From positions 930,001 through 994,000 of the forward strand of contig NZ_CP127382.2 of assembly GCF_003286645.3 (NCBI RefSeq): DNA of 64,000 nt. The letters run 5' to 3'. This DNA comes from Aerococcus tenax (GTDB lineage Bacteria > Bacillota > Bacilli > Lactobacillales > Aerococcaceae). Shown one piece after another: positions 16,000 through 25,551 of the stretch. Under the pieces are notes generated by a model that was given only the letters and a program-made list of their open reading frames with translations, ran no database searches and was not told where the DNA came from. Within the stretch, counting starts at the first letter, position 1. The number at the start of each line of letters is the position of its first letter. A program made the position numbers and the translations under genes.

Positions 16000-16085
16000 C
16001 TTATTTGTAGGATCTAAATCTTAATAATGACAGGTTTCTACATATGCGTTAAAGCTGGATATTCTATTCACTTTTACGTTGGTAT

Positions 16086-16093
16086 GGTATAAT
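16086..16093 (+). promoter_or_regulatory. Extended -10 promoter of the SNF2 gene
   Basis: TGGTATAAT-type extended -10 (TATAAT at 16088-16093) lies about 47 bases before the start; the -35 region is weak. Confidence 0.5.
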
Positions 16094-16139
16094 GAGTTAA
16101 TTCAAAGAAGTTAATTATTTATAAAAAGTGGGTGAATTT

Positions 16140-19100
16140 ATGCGTTGGAGTATACCAACAAAAATGATTGAGGAAGGTAGGCAGCTAGTTAACCAGGACC
16201 GTGTGCTAAAAGTGATTCCTAATGAAAATGAAGCTATTTGGCGCGCAGAAGTTCTTGACGATGAAAAATACATCGTTATTTTAGATGGAACTGGTAAAGA
16301 AGAAGATATTTGTCGTTGTATCACCTGGCAACAAAAATCTTACTGCCCACATACTGTTGCAGTGGAATTGTTTTTACGTGACCATGATGTGGTGCGTGCC
16401 ATGGCATATTCCAAGAAACCTCTATTTCATTATCCAGAAAATGTGATGGACCAGCATCCATCAATCGATAAATTACTCACTTCCTACCGTGAAAGAATGG
16501 ATTACAAGCTCAGTGACCAGGATCAAGTCAAGACCTATCGTTTAAAGGTTCAATTCGAAATTTACGATATGACTGGACTCCAATATCAATTATCGAGTGA
16601 AAGACTCTTCTATTTAAGACTAAAAGTCGGTTATGATCAACTTTACTATGTCCAAGATTTTACGGATTTTTATCGACAACTTTTAAATGCGGGCTCATAT
16701 CGGCTCTCCAACCGCCACGATAAGGCGGTCTGGCTCATGAAAGAAGCCTTTAATGCTGATACTTATGACTTGCTTTACCAATTAGCTTTGATTAAGGAAA
16801 ATAACAATCACCGCCTAGAAGCAGGATTAAATATTTCGACATCTCACCAAAGCCCCCAACGAGATTTCTTATCTCAGAAGCAATTGGCCATGTTGATAGA
16901 TTTTTATCAAGAGCACAGTGAATCAAATCAAGATGGCGACAATATCCAATTTTATCTCGATGATGACTTAGTTGAGCTTAACTTTTATCAAGACAAACGG
17001 CCAGTCTTACTTGAACTCCAGCACAAGGATGGAAATTACCTAGTGATCATGAATCCTAGGATGCGCTTATATAAGTTCTACCAAATGATCTTCGATGGCT
17101 ACAATCTCTATAGAATTGAAGCTGACCAAAGCTATTTTGATGATTTAGAATTGTTGCAAGGAACATTTGCTGACCATTCCTACCAGTGGCAGCTTAGTGC
17201 GGATGAGGTTGAAGAGTTTATTTCTTGTTTTGGCTACCAAATTCTTGCCCATGGTCTTATCAATAATATTGTATTGTTAAGTTTCGCCTCAGGAATGGGA
17301 CCATTGAAAGTAGAGATAGCCCTAGATGTCAGTGATCGTCTCTTACAAGCTGATTTAATCTATCATTATGGCCAGTACCAGTTATCTGATACTCCAGGAG
17401 AAAATATTTTGCCAGAAAAGGGTATTATCTTAAGAGATATTAAGGGCGAAATTCAATCCGAGCAACAACTTATCAAATTAGCCTTTGAAAAATCAGATAA
17501 TCAATTTATTAGTCAATTTGATAATTTTAATCAAACCATGGAAGCTTTAAACGATTGTCAGAAATTCTTCCCTGATGAATGGACGGTGACTTATAGTCAA
17601 CAATTAGAGGAATGGCAAAATAACGATAAGCAATTAAAAGTAGAAACTGGTAAAAATGAAGAGAATCGCTTCTTAACGATTAATTTCACCCTGGATGATG
17701 TTGATGACGATGAAGTCAATGAAATTTTAAAGGCTATCGAGCAAAACGACCAATACCTGCAGTTAGATAGTGGAAAAATTATTGATTTGAAGAAAATCAT
17801 TACTCCTCAACAGAATAAGATGTTAAAACAGCTGCGTTCTGGCAATACGCATTGGGAAAATGGGGGGCAAGTTCCTGCCTACCAAAGTCTAAAATATGCA
17901 GATGCCTTAGGCCAGGCAGTGGATTTTGAACAATTCTACCAAGATATCATCCACCCAGCTCGGTCAGATTACCAAAGCAATCCAGGCTTAAAAACTGAAT
18001 TAGCTCCTTATCAAAAATATGCTGTTCAGTGGTTAGGCCAATTGGCTAAATATAACCTAGGTGGGCTATTAGCTGATGAAATGGGACTGGGGAAGACTGT
18101 TCAAACAGTGGCTTTCCTGTTGGATTACTTTGATAAACTGCCTCAAGCCAATGTGCTCATTTTAGCGCCAGCTTCTGTTATTTATAATTGGAAATATGAA
18201 ATTCAACGCTTTGCTCCAGAGGTGAAGGTTGTGGTATTAGATGGTAGTGTTGAGGAAAGAGAAAAAATTCGTCAGGAAAATCCCAAGGCCATCTGGATTT
18301 GTTCCTACCATTCCTATCGTAATGACCAAGAAGCCTACCACCAAGAATATTTTGATGTCTTGATTCTAGATGAAGCTCAAGCACTCAAGAATGAACGGAC
18401 GGTTTTATACCAATCAGTTGTTAACCAGGACAGCGGCATGCGGATCGGATTATCAGGGACTCCTTTAGAGAATAATTTAAATGAGTTTTGGGCTTTGATG
18501 CAAATGATCTTACCGGGTTTACTGCCACAGAAGAAAGAATTTCAGGCCATGTCCATTGAAAGCATTCGTAAATTGGTTAGCCCCTTTGTCTTACGTCGAA
18601 CCAAACAGGAAGTTCAATTGGAATTGCCTGATAAGTCCGTACATAATCGCTATGCTAGCTTAGAATCAAATCAAAAGGCGGTTTATCTTGCTTACTTGGA
18701 AGATATTCGCGATCGCCTGAAAGATAATGATGGCAATGGTTCTCACAAACACATGGAAATGCTTGCTGCCATCACCCGCTTGAGACAAATTTGCTGCCAC
18801 CCAGCCTTAGTTAATTCTGACTACCAAGGAACGAGTGGAAAATTTGAATATTTCAAGCGGATGTTAGAACGGGCCTTAAGTAATAATCGTAGAATATTGG
18901 TATTTTCACAATTTACATCGATGCTAGCGATCATGCAGGATTATTTAGACCAAGAAGCGATTAACTATTTTATTATTGAAGGGAAAACCAATAAAGAAAA
19001 ACGCCAAGATCAAGTCAACCGCTTCAACCAAGGTGAAGGATCCGTCTTTTTAATCTCCCTAAGAGCTGGCGGGGTAGGAATTAATCTGACCGGTGCAGAT

Positions 19101-19358
19101 ACTGTCTTTCTTTATGATCTGTGGTGGAATCCCTCTGTTGAAGAACAAGCTATCGGCAGGGCCCACCGAATCGGTCAGACCAAAGATGTTGAGGTTTACC
19201 GATTCATTACCGAAGGAACGATTGAAGAGCGCATTGCTGAATTACAAGAAGAAAAACGCCATCTTTTCGATGAACTCTTCCAAGATGAGGAAATGGGAGA
19301 AAGTTCCCACTTAACCATGGATGACTTGCGCTTTATTTTAGATATGCCTGCAAGTTAA
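16140..19358 (+). CDS. SNF2/SWI2-type DEAD/DEAH helicase with N-terminal SWIM zinc finger
   Basis: The large protein has about 1072 residues. A SWIM-type zinc site near residues 48-65 is read from CRC...YCPH. A long central region of unknown function follows, then the helicase core: Walker A in ADEMGLGKT (about 645), Walker B in LILDEAQALKNE (about 740), and motifs V-VI in GGVGINLT...IGRAHRIGQ near residue 1000. It belongs to the bacterial SNF2 ATPases that translocate on double-stranded DNA and are thought to remodel protein-DNA complexes; the cellular role is not known. I prefer the ATG at 16140; a GTG at 16128 is also in frame and the ribosome site is weak for both. Confidence 0.88.
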   Translation: MRWSIPTKMIEEGRQLVNQDRVLKVIPNENEAIWRAEVLDDEKYIVILDGTGKEEDICRCITWQQKSYCPHTVAVELFLRDHDVVRAMAYSKKPLFHYPENVMDQHPSIDKLLTSYRERMDYKLSDQDQVKTYRLKVQFEIYDMTGLQYQLSSERLFYLRLKVGYDQLYYVQDFTDFYRQLLNAGSYRLSNRHDKAVWLMKEAFNADTYDLLYQLALIKENNNHRLEAGLNISTSHQSPQRDFLSQKQLAMLIDFYQEHSESNQDGDNIQFYLDDDLVELNFYQDKRPVLLELQHKDGNYLVIMNPRMRLYKFYQMIFDGYNLYRIEADQSYFDDLELLQGTFADHSYQWQLSADEVEEFISCFGYQILAHGLINNIVLLSFASGMGPLKVEIALDVSDRLLQADLIYHYGQYQLSDTPGENILPEKGIILRDIKGEIQSEQQLIKLAFEKSDNQFISQFDNFNQTMEALNDCQKFFPDEWTVTYSQQLEEWQNNDKQLKVETGKNEENRFLTINFTLDDVDDDEVNEILKAIEQNDQYLQLDSGKIIDLKKIITPQQNKMLKQLRSGNTHWENGGQVPAYQSLKYADALGQAVDFEQFYQDIIHPARSDYQSNPGLKTELAPYQKYAVQWLGQLAKYNLGGLLADEMGLGKTVQTVAFLLDYFDKLPQANVLILAPASVIYNWKYEIQRFAPEVKVVVLDGSVEEREKIRQENPKAIWICSYHSYRNDQEAYHQEYFDVLILDEAQALKNERTVLYQSVVNQDSGMRIGLSGTPLENNLNEFWALMQMILPGLLPQKKEFQAMSIESIRKLVSPFVLRRTKQEVQLELPDKSVHNRYASLESNQKAVYLAYLEDIRDRLKDNDGNGSHKHMEMLAAITRLRQICCHPALVNSDYQGTSGKFEYFKRMLERALSNNRRILVFSQFTSMLAIMQDYLDQEAINYFIIEGKTNKEKRQDQVNRFNQGEGSVFLISLRAGGVGINLTGADTVFLYDLWWNPSVEEQAIGRAHRIGQTKDVEVYRFITEGTIEERIAELQEEKRHLFDELFQDEEMGESSHLTMDDLRFILDMPAS

Positions 19359-19392
19359 AAGTGAAACGTCAAGTATAAAATAGAGGAGGTAG

Positions 19393-20610
19393 ATGATGAA
19401 TATCAAAGGACTGTTAAAAGCGCTTTTAGGTGTTTTCTTTGCCCTACTAATTGTCATTTCAGGAGCATTTCTTTATCAAGAATTAAAGCATTCTAAGGAT
19501 GGCCAAAGCTGGGAGTTTAGCTTAAATCCTAAGAATAATTCTTCAAAAACAAGTAGTGCGCGCATTTTTTGCAATGGGGACCTACTTTACCACGATATCG
19601 TTTATTGGTCTGCTGAGCAGGGAAATGGGACTTATGATTTTAATAATAACTTCCGTTACGTTAAAGATTGGTTAGGCCAGGGAGATTTGGTGATTGGTGA
19701 TTACGAAGGCACCATCACACCAGGACGTGAGCTAACCGGTTATCCCATGTTTAATGCTCCGGTGGAAGTCGCTTCAGCTATAAAGAACGCTGGTTATGAT
19801 GTGATGGCCTTAGCAAATAATCATATTTTGGATATGGGGTCAGAAGGTGTGGCTTCAACTCAAAAAGCCTTTAATGATTTAGGGATCGATACGATCGGAG
19901 TATATACTAAGGCACCACGTTCCACTGATCAACTCTTAATTAAAGAGGTCAATGGCATTAAAATAGCCATTTTGAATTATGCATATGGCTACAACGGTAT
20001 GGAACAAAATCTCTCCAAGAAAGAATATGAGGCTTCCATGAGTGATCTTGATGAAGAAAAAATGAAGGAAGAAATTAACTTTGCTGAGCAAAATGCGGAT
20101 ATAACCATTGTTATGCCGCATATGGGTATTGAGTACCAGTTACAACCTAATGAAGAACAGAAAGCTCTCTACCATAAGATGATTAACTGGGGAGCTGATC
20201 TCGTCTTTGGGGGCCATCCTCATGTCATTCAACCAAGTGAAGTGGTCAACCATAATGGTGAAAATAAGTTTATTATTTATTCCATGGGGAATTTCTTATC
20301 TAATCAACGGATCGAAACCGTTGACAACCCTTGGACGGAAAGAGGGGTGCTGATGGATGTTAGCCTGACTAAGCAGGGAGACACCACCAAAATTGACACT
20401 ATTCAAGCCCATCCTACCTGGGTTAATCGCACTCCTAATGGCAAAAGAGGGCACGGCTTCGATCTATATGATTACACAGTTTATGTCTTAGAAGATTGGG
20501 TTCAAGGCGGGAAGTATTATGGTCAATTAGATCATGCGACTCAAGCCAGAGTTGATCGCGCTTACCAAGAAACGCTTGACCATGTCAATTTACAATTGCC
20601 TAAGGAATGA
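19393..20610 (+). CDS. CapA family protein, membrane-anchored
   Basis: The 405-residue protein has an N-terminal membrane anchor (residues about 5-28), then a metallophosphatase-like CapA domain (PGA_cap). Readable motifs are FCNGDLLYHD, DLVIGDYEGTI, VMALANNHILDMG, PHMGIEY and GADLVFGGHPHVIQP. CapA relatives take part in poly-gamma-glutamate capsule export, but many members lack capBC and have other or unknown envelope roles. No capBC genes are near, so a capsule function is not supported. GAGGAGG precedes ATGATG (19393 or 19396). It is followed closely by an acetyltransferase gene. Confidence 0.85.
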   Translation: MMNIKGLLKALLGVFFALLIVISGAFLYQELKHSKDGQSWEFSLNPKNNSSKTSSARIFCNGDLLYHDIVYWSAEQGNGTYDFNNNFRYVKDWLGQGDLVIGDYEGTITPGRELTGYPMFNAPVEVASAIKNAGYDVMALANNHILDMGSEGVASTQKAFNDLGIDTIGVYTKAPRSTDQLLIKEVNGIKIAILNYAYGYNGMEQNLSKKEYEASMSDLDEEKMKEEINFAEQNADITIVMPHMGIEYQLQPNEEQKALYHKMINWGADLVFGGHPHVIQPSEVVNHNGENKFIIYSMGNFLSNQRIETVDNPWTERGVLMDVSLTKQGDTTKIDTIQAHPTWVNRTPNGKRGHGFDLYDYTVYVLEDWVQGGKYYGQLDHATQARVDRAYQETLDHVNLQLPKE

Positions 20611-20623
20611 AAAGGAAGGTAAA

Positions 20624-21202
20624 ATGTCTGAACGCGAAAAAATGAAAGCTGGTCAATGGTACGATGCTAATTATGATGAGGAGCTATTAGCTATGCGGCA
20701 AAAGGCTCAAGGCTTAGCTAAGAAATATAATGATTGTCTATCCGAAGATTCTCAGCAAAAGGAGGCCTTCTTACGACAATTGTTTGCTCATTTCGGGGAT
20801 AAGTCTCAATTACTGGCGCCTTTTTACGTGGACTATGGCTTTAATGTCAGTATTGGTGATGATTGCTTTATCAATTACTCTGCCTACTTTATGGATGGTG
20901 CACCAATTAGTTTAGGAGACCACTGCTTTATTGGCCCTTTTTGCGGTTTCTATACGGCACAGCACCACCTACAAATTAAAAAGCGTAACCAGGGCCTAGA
21001 GCGGGCTCTTCCAATTAAAGTTGGGGCAAACTGTTGGCTAGGAGCCAATGTCTCGGTGATGCCTGGCGTAAGTATTGGTTCTGGTGCAGTGATTGGAGCT
21101 GGCAGCGTGGTAACTAAGGATATTCCGGACAACGCCCTAGCTGTCGGGGTGCCGGCTAAGGTGGTTCGTTATATTGATCAAGATGAAGATTTAGCGGATT
21201 AA
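20624..21202 (+). CDS. Maltose/galactoside-type O-acetyltransferase (hexapeptide repeat)
   Basis: The 192-residue protein begins MSEREKMKAGQWYDANYDEEL, a typical maltose acetyltransferase (Mac) N-terminal domain. A left-handed beta-helix of hexapeptide repeats follows (VSIGDDCFINYSAYFMDGAPISLGDHCFIGPF, IKVGANCWLGANVSVMPGVSIGSGAVIGAGSVV, given here in parts). The His in YTAQHHL is the likely general base. It transfers acetyl from acetyl-CoA to a sugar hydroxyl; the true acceptor is unknown. The ATG at 20624 has GGAAGG upstream and lies 13 bases after the capA stop, so the two are probably cotranscribed. Confidence 0.88.
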   Translation: MSEREKMKAGQWYDANYDEELLAMRQKAQGLAKKYNDCLSEDSQQKEAFLRQLFAHFGDKSQLLAPFYVDYGFNVSIGDDCFINYSAYFMDGAPISLGDHCFIGPFCGFYTAQHHLQIKKRNQGLERALPIKVGANCWLGANVSVMPGVSIGSGAVIGAGSVVTKDIPDNALAVGVPAKVVRYIDQDEDLAD

Positions 21203-21224
21203 ATTGAAAATAGCCTTATAGGCC

Positions 21225-21253
21225 TTGTATTCTACTTGATAATGATATATAAT
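21225..21253 (+). promoter_or_regulatory. Promoter of rpsB-tsf
   Basis: TTGTAT (21225-21230) and TATAAT (21248-21253) have exactly 17 bases between them, placing the transcript start near 21260. Confidence 0.75.
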
Positions 21254-21259
21254 AGCTCA

Positions 21260-21376
21260 GTATGTGTTTAACATATATTTATTTCACACTGCGTGGATTG
21301 AAACGCCAGGTGCTCTAGCATGAGTAGCGTTTCTTGGAAGCGTAGGCGGAAAAATAACCAAATGGAGGTAATAGAT
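21260..21376 (+). promoter_or_regulatory. Structured leader of rpsB
   Basis: The 117-base untranslated leader contains GAAACGC (21300-21306) pairing with GCGTTTC (21327-21333) around a 20-base apical part with TGCTctaGCA. Ribosomal-protein genes often carry an autoregulatory leader. Whether S2 binds this one is inference. Confidence 0.4.
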
Positions 21377-22162
21377 ATGTCACAAGTGACTATGAAACAA
21401 TTATTAGAAGCAGGGGTTCACTTCGGTCACCAAACCCGTCGTTGGAATCCTAAAATGGACCGTTACATTTTTACCGAACGTAATGGCATTTATATTATTG
21501 ACTTACAACAAACTGTCAAATTATTAGACAAGGCTTACAACGTGGTTCGTGATATTGCTGCTAATGGTGGTAACATCTTATTTGTTGGAACCAAGAAGCA
21601 AGCACAACAAGCCATTGAAGAAGAAGCTTTACGTTGTGGTCAATACTACGTTAACCATCGTTGGTTAGGTGGTTTGTTAACTAACTGGGACACCATCCAA
21701 AAGAGTATCCAACGCATGCGTGATATTGATCGTATGGAAGAAGACGGTACTTTTGATGTTCTTCCTAAAAAAGAAGTTTCTGAATTAAATAAAGAACGTG
21801 AAAAATTAGAGAACAACCTTGGTGGTATGGCTGATATGCCTAGCTTACCAGATGCAATTTTTGTGGTTGATCCACGTAAGGAAGAAATTGCAGTTAACGA
21901 AGCTAAGAAATTAAACATTCCAATCATTGCTATGGTCGACACTAACTGTGACCCTGATGATATTGACTATGTCATCCCTTCAAACGATGACGCCATTCGT
22001 GCAATCCGCCTAATTGCAAGTACTTTAGCTGACGCTGTACTTGAAGGTAACCAAGGTGAAGATGACGAAGATGCAAGCGAAGAATTAGCAACAGACGAAG
22101 ATTTAGAAAAAGTTGCTGCCCAATTTGCTAGTGAAAACGAAGAAGCAGAAGGCCAAGAATAA
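21377..22162 (+). CDS. rpsB: 30S ribosomal protein S2
   Basis: The 261-residue protein begins [27 protein letters not shown], the hallmark S2 N-terminus. It continues with [20 protein letters not shown] and [10 protein letters not shown], and ends in an acidic tail rich in Glu and Asp. The tail is longer than in E. coli but usual for Lactobacillales. S2 is needed for 30S assembly and mRNA docking. The ATG at 21377 has TGGAGGTAA upstream; an in-frame extension from 21320 runs through the leader hairpin and is not real. tsf follows, as in most bacteria. Confidence 0.97.
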   Translation: MSQVTMKQLLEAGVHFGHQTRRWNPKMDRYIFTERNGIYIIDLQQTVKLLDKAYNVVRDIAANGGNILFVGTKKQAQQAIEEEALRCGQYYVNHRWLGGLLTNWDTIQKSIQRMRDIDRMEEDGTFDVLPKKEVSELNKEREKLENNLGGMADMPSLPDAIFVVDPRKEEIAVNEAKKLNIPIIAMVDTNCDPDDIDYVIPSNDDAIRAIRLIASTLADAVLEGNQGEDDEDASEELATDEDLEKVAAQFASENEEAEGQE

Positions 22163-22213
22163 TCTAAATCGGTTGCAGTAAAACGCTAAAAATAGTAAGA
22201 TATAAAAGAGTAG

Positions 22214-22277
22214 ATAGCTATCTTCTTAGGTAACTCAAGCTTCAAGTAGCTTTTACTTATGAGATAGCTATTTTTTT
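22214..22277 (+). terminator. Terminator/attenuator between rpsB and tsf
   Basis: ATAGCTATCT (22214-22223) pairs with AGATAGCTAT (22262-22271) and seven T's follow. The 38-base interior contains a smaller AAGCT hairpin. Partial read-through would lower tsf relative to rpsB, and no separate tsf promoter is evident. Confidence 0.75.
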
Positions 22278-22309
22278 GAAATGAATTCACTCTAGGAGGA
22301 AAATAAAAT

Positions 22310-23185
22310 ATGGCAATTAGTGCAAAGTTAGTTAAACAATTACGTGATCAAACTGGCGTGGGTATGATGGACGCTAAGAAGGCTCTTCAAGAAACTGATG
22401 GGGACATCGATAAGGCTGTCGATTACTTACGTGAATCTGGTCAAATGAAAGCTGCTAAGAAGGCGGATCGTGTTGCTGCTGAAGGTTTGGCAAAGATTTA
22501 TATTGAAGGCAATACTGCAGCTATTTTAGAAGTAAATACTGAAACTGATTTTGCTGCAAAAAATGACAAGTTCACTGAAATTATCGATGAAATTGGACAT
22601 GCCTTAGTACAATATAAGCCACAAGATATGGAAGAAGCTAAGGAAAAAGTTGAAATTAACGGCGAATCCTTAGAAGACTACCTTACTCAAAAGACTGCGA
22701 TTATTGGTGAACGGATTAACTTCCGTCGTTTCACTGTTTTTGAAAAAACTGATGACCAAGTGTTCGGACAATATGTCCACATGGGTGGGAAAATTGCTAC
22801 ACTTGTTTTAGTCAATAGTTCTGATGACCAATTAGCTTTAAATCTTGCCTTACATGTTAGTGGGATTGCACCTAAATATGTTAGTGAAGAGCAAATTCCC
22901 CAAGAAGAACGTGATCATGAACGTGAAGTCTTGACTGAACAAGCTAAAAATGAAGGTAAGCCTGAAAAGATTATTGAAAAAATGGTTGAAGGTCGTATGC
23001 ACAAATTCTATGCTGAAGTTTGCTTAAATGACCAAGACTACTTACTCGATGACAGCATGACTGTTAAAGAATTATTAGACAAAGAAGATGCTTCTGTAGA
23101 AGATTTCCGTCGCTACGCTGTTGGTGAAGGAATTGAAAGAAAAGAAGAAGATTTCGCAGCTGAAGTTCAAAGTCAAATGCGTTAA
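22310..23185 (+). CDS. tsf: Translation elongation factor Ts
   Basis: The 291-residue protein begins MAISAKLVKQLRDQTGVGMMDAKKAL, the conserved UBA-like N-terminus. The EF-Tu contact motif TDFAAKND follows near residue 80. EF-Ts exchanges GDP for GTP on EF-Tu in the cytoplasm. The length is normal. AGGAGGA precedes the ATG. The gene lies between rpsB and pyrH in the conserved rpsB-tsf-pyrH-frr order. Confidence 0.97.
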   Translation: MAISAKLVKQLRDQTGVGMMDAKKALQETDGDIDKAVDYLRESGQMKAAKKADRVAAEGLAKIYIEGNTAAILEVNTETDFAAKNDKFTEIIDEIGHALVQYKPQDMEEAKEKVEINGESLEDYLTQKTAIIGERINFRRFTVFEKTDDQVFGQYVHMGGKIATLVLVNSSDDQLALNLALHVSGIAPKYVSEEQIPQEERDHEREVLTEQAKNEGKPEKIIEKMVEGRMHKFYAEVCLNDQDYLLDDSMTVKELLDKEDASVEDFRRYAVGEGIERKEEDFAAEVQSQMR

Positions 23186-23219
23186 TCATCCAGCAAATAC
23201 TTTGTTGGAAAATACTAAT

Positions 23220-23246
23220 AGGTTGGGTTAAGCCCAGCCTTTTTAT
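23220..23246 (+). terminator. Intrinsic terminator between tsf and pyrH
   Basis: AGGTTGGG (23220-23227) pairs with CCCAGCCT (23233-23240) with one G-U pair, followed by five T's. It lies only 22 bases before pyrH, so read-through or a promoter inside tsf must feed pyrH. Confidence 0.75.
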
Positions 23247-23267
23247 TAGAAGGTTAAGGAGCGAATC

Positions 23268-23984
23268 ATGTCTACAAAATATAAACGTATCGTTTTAAAA
23301 TTGAGCGGGGAAGCCCTAGCAGGCGACAATAATTTTGGAATTGACCCTAAAACAATGAAAAAAATTGCCCAAGAACTCAAGGATGTCTACCAATTAGGGG
23401 TTGAAATAGCCATTGTCTGTGGTGGCGGAAATATTTGGCGTGGAAAAACGGGCGAAGAAATTGGTATGGAACGGGCCCAAGCAGATTATATGGGGATGCT
23501 AGCTACGATAATGAATGCCCTAGGCTTGCAAGATGCCTTAGAAAACTTAGAAGTGCCTACCCGGGTTCAAACTTCGATCGAGATGCGACAAATTGCTGAA
23601 CCTTATATTCGTCGCAAAGCCGTGCGCCATTTAGAAAAAGATCGGGTAGTCATCTTTGCTGGCGGAACAGGGAATCCATATTTTTCCACAGACACAGCTG
23701 CTGCTTTACGCGCTGCAGAAATTGAAGCGGACGTTATTTTAATGGCTAAAAATGGAGTAGACGGTGTTTATACAGCTGATCCAAAAGTCGATCAAAATGC
23801 AGAGAAATTCTCAGAGCTTTCTCACACAGAAGTGATTACCAAGGGCCTACAGGTCATGGATGCAACAGCAAGTTCTTTGAGTATGGATAATGATATTCCG
23901 ATTGTCGTCTTTAACCTTAACGAGCGTGGAAATATTCGTCGTGTTGTTGAAGGGGAAGAAATCGGAACAACGGTAAGGGGTTAG
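23268..23984 (+). CDS. pyrH: UMP kinase
   Basis: The 238-residue amino-acid-kinase-fold enzyme phosphorylates UMP to UDP with ATP. The start [27 protein letters not shown], the UMP-binding [17 protein letters not shown] and [12 protein letters not shown] are all family motifs. Bacterial UMP kinase is hexameric and controlled by GTP and UTP; the sequence looks complete. It is followed by frr after four bases, so the two are coupled. AAGGAGC is the ribosome site. Confidence 0.97.
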   Translation: MSTKYKRIVLKLSGEALAGDNNFGIDPKTMKKIAQELKDVYQLGVEIAIVCGGGNIWRGKTGEEIGMERAQADYMGMLATIMNALGLQDALENLEVPTRVQTSIEMRQIAEPYIRRKAVRHLEKDRVVIFAGGTGNPYFSTDTAAALRAAEIEADVILMAKNGVDGVYTADPKVDQNAEKFSELSHTEVITKGLQVMDATASSLSMDNDIPIVVFNLNERGNIRRVVEGEEIGTTVRG

Positions 23985-23988
23985 GATA

Positions 23989-24549
23989 ATGGATATTAAT
24001 AACTTGTTTACGGAAACAAAAAACCGTATGAAGAAGAGCGAGCAATCATTGCAAAATGAACTCGGCAAGATTCGTGCTGGTGTAGCCAATGCCAGTTTAT
24101 TGAATGGTATCTACGTCGAATATTATGGGGTTGATACGCCTTTAAATCAAATCGCATCAATTACCATTCCAGAGCCAAGAATGTTAATGGTGACACCATA
24201 TGACCGGAGTGCCTTAGACAATATTGATCGTGCCATTCAAATGTCGGATATAGGTATAGCTCCTACTAATGATGGGGAAAAAATTCGTTTAGTCATTCCT
24301 GCGCTAACTCAGGAGCGTCGTCAAGAATTGTCTAAGTTAGTTGGTCGTGATTTAGAAGACGCCAAAATTGCAATTCGAAACATTCGTCGTGATGCTAATG
24401 ATACCATTAAGAAAGCAGAAAAAGACGGAGAAATCACTGAAGACGATGCTCGTCGTAATGAAAAAGAAGTCCAAAAAATTACTGATGAAGTAACTGAACG
24501 TTTGGAAAAAATTGCTAGCGATAAAGAAGATGAAATTTTAAATAGTTAA
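23989..24549 (+). CDS. frr: Ribosome recycling factor
   Basis: The 186-residue protein has the RRF layout of a long three-helix bundle plus small domain. It carries ELGKIRAGVANASLL near residues 24-39 and the C-terminal IRRDANDTIKKAEKDGEITEDDARR region. With EF-G it splits the post-termination 70S ribosome. The start follows the pyrH stop by four bases. A large-loop terminator lies downstream. Confidence 0.97.
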   Translation: MDINNLFTETKNRMKKSEQSLQNELGKIRAGVANASLLNGIYVEYYGVDTPLNQIASITIPEPRMLMVTPYDRSALDNIDRAIQMSDIGIAPTNDGEKIRLVIPALTQERRQELSKLVGRDLEDAKIAIRNIRRDANDTIKKAEKDGEITEDDARRNEKEVQKITDEVTERLEKIASDKEDEILNS

Positions 24550-24570
24550 TCCTTACTTATTGCTTGAATT

Positions 24571-24632
24571 AGTGACTTTTTATTCCTTCTTTATATTTTA
24601 AAGAGGTGAATATGAAGTCACTTTTTCTTTTA
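24571..24632 (+). terminator. Terminator after frr
   Basis: AGTGACTT (24571-24578) pairs with AAGTCACT (24615-24622) around a long AT-rich loop, followed by TTTTCTTTT. Confidence 0.65.
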
Positions 24633-24738
24633 TTAAGTCCTATTGTTAGCGATTAGAATTCAGCGAGATACTCTTAAGTAATTCTTCCCGCTTTTTTCTC
24701 CTTACATGTTAAAATAGGTATTAATTTGAGAAATGAGA

Positions 24739-24768
24739 TTTACAAAATTCCTGACTAATCGGTACAAT
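24739..24768 (+). promoter_or_regulatory. Promoter of the uppS-cdsA-rseP run
   Basis: TTTACA (24739-24744) and TACAAT (24763-24768) have an 18-base spacer and lie 33 bases before the uppS start. Confidence 0.6.
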
Positions 24769-24801
24769 ATAACTAGTATTTATATTTGAGGTGGAAACAT
24801 T

Positions 24802-25542
24802 ATGAACGAAACGCATCCTTTTGATCCTAATTTAGAAATTCCCCAGCATGTTGCAATTATCATGGATGGTAACGGTCGTTGGGCGAAGGAACGTGGTCTA
24901 AAGCGTACTGATGGACACCATGAGGGCCTAAAAGCCATTCGCCGCGTCGCTGTAGCGGCCAGTCAAATCGGTGTCAAGATATTAACTGTATATGCCTTTT
25001 CTACCGAAAATTGGAAACGCCCTCGTAGTGAAGTGTCTTATCTCATGAAATTGCCTAATTTAATGGAAGCAGAACTCTTGCCCGAATTGATAGAGAATAA
25101 TGTTCAGGTTAAAATTATGGGGAATAAAGGCTCAGTGCCTAAATACACTATCCAATCTATTGAAAATGCTATAGATAAGACTAAGGATAACACTGGCTTA
25201 ATCCTCAATATTGCCTTTAATTATGGGAGTAGAGCTGAGATAGTTGAGGCGGTAAAGGAAATTGCCGGTGAAGTTAAATCTGGGGATTTAGATCTTGACT
25301 CGATAGATGAAGACACGATCAGCCATCATCTCATGACCCAACAACTTGCACCTTACAATGACCCTGATTTTTTAATTCGCTCGAGTGGGGAAGTCCGGTT
25401 AAGTAATTATTTACTTTGGCAATTGGCCTATAGTGAAATGTATTTTATTGATACTAAGTGGCCTGATTTTGACAAAAAAATCTTTTTATCATGTATTGGC
25501 GAATACCAAAGCCGTCAAAGACGCTATGGGGGCCTAAAATAG
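24802..25542 (+). CDS. uppS: Isoprenyl (undecaprenyl diphosphate) synthase
   Basis: The 246-residue [20 protein letters not shown] makes the undecaprenyl carrier for peptidoglycan and other wall polymers. The catalytic Asp lies in AIIMDGNGRWAKERGL (residues about 19-34). TVYAFSTENWKRP and the C-terminal RSSGEVRLSNYLLWQLAYSE follow; family members usually read SGE.R.SNFLLWQ. A GAGGTGG ribosome site is 8 bases upstream. It is the first gene of a membrane-lipid run with cdsA and rseP, the usual order in Bacillota. Confidence 0.96.
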   Translation: MNETHPFDPNLEIPQHVAIIMDGNGRWAKERGLKRTDGHHEGLKAIRRVAVAASQIGVKILTVYAFSTENWKRPRSEVSYLMKLPNLMEAELLPELIENNVQVKIMGNKGSVPKYTIQSIENAIDKTKDNTGLILNIAFNYGSRAEIVEAVKEIAGEVKSGDLDLDSIDEDTISHHLMTQQLAPYNDPDFLIRSSGEVRLSNYLLWQLAYSEMYFIDTKWPDFDKKIFLSCIGEYQSRQRRYGGLK

Positions 25543-25551
25543 AATGGATGT

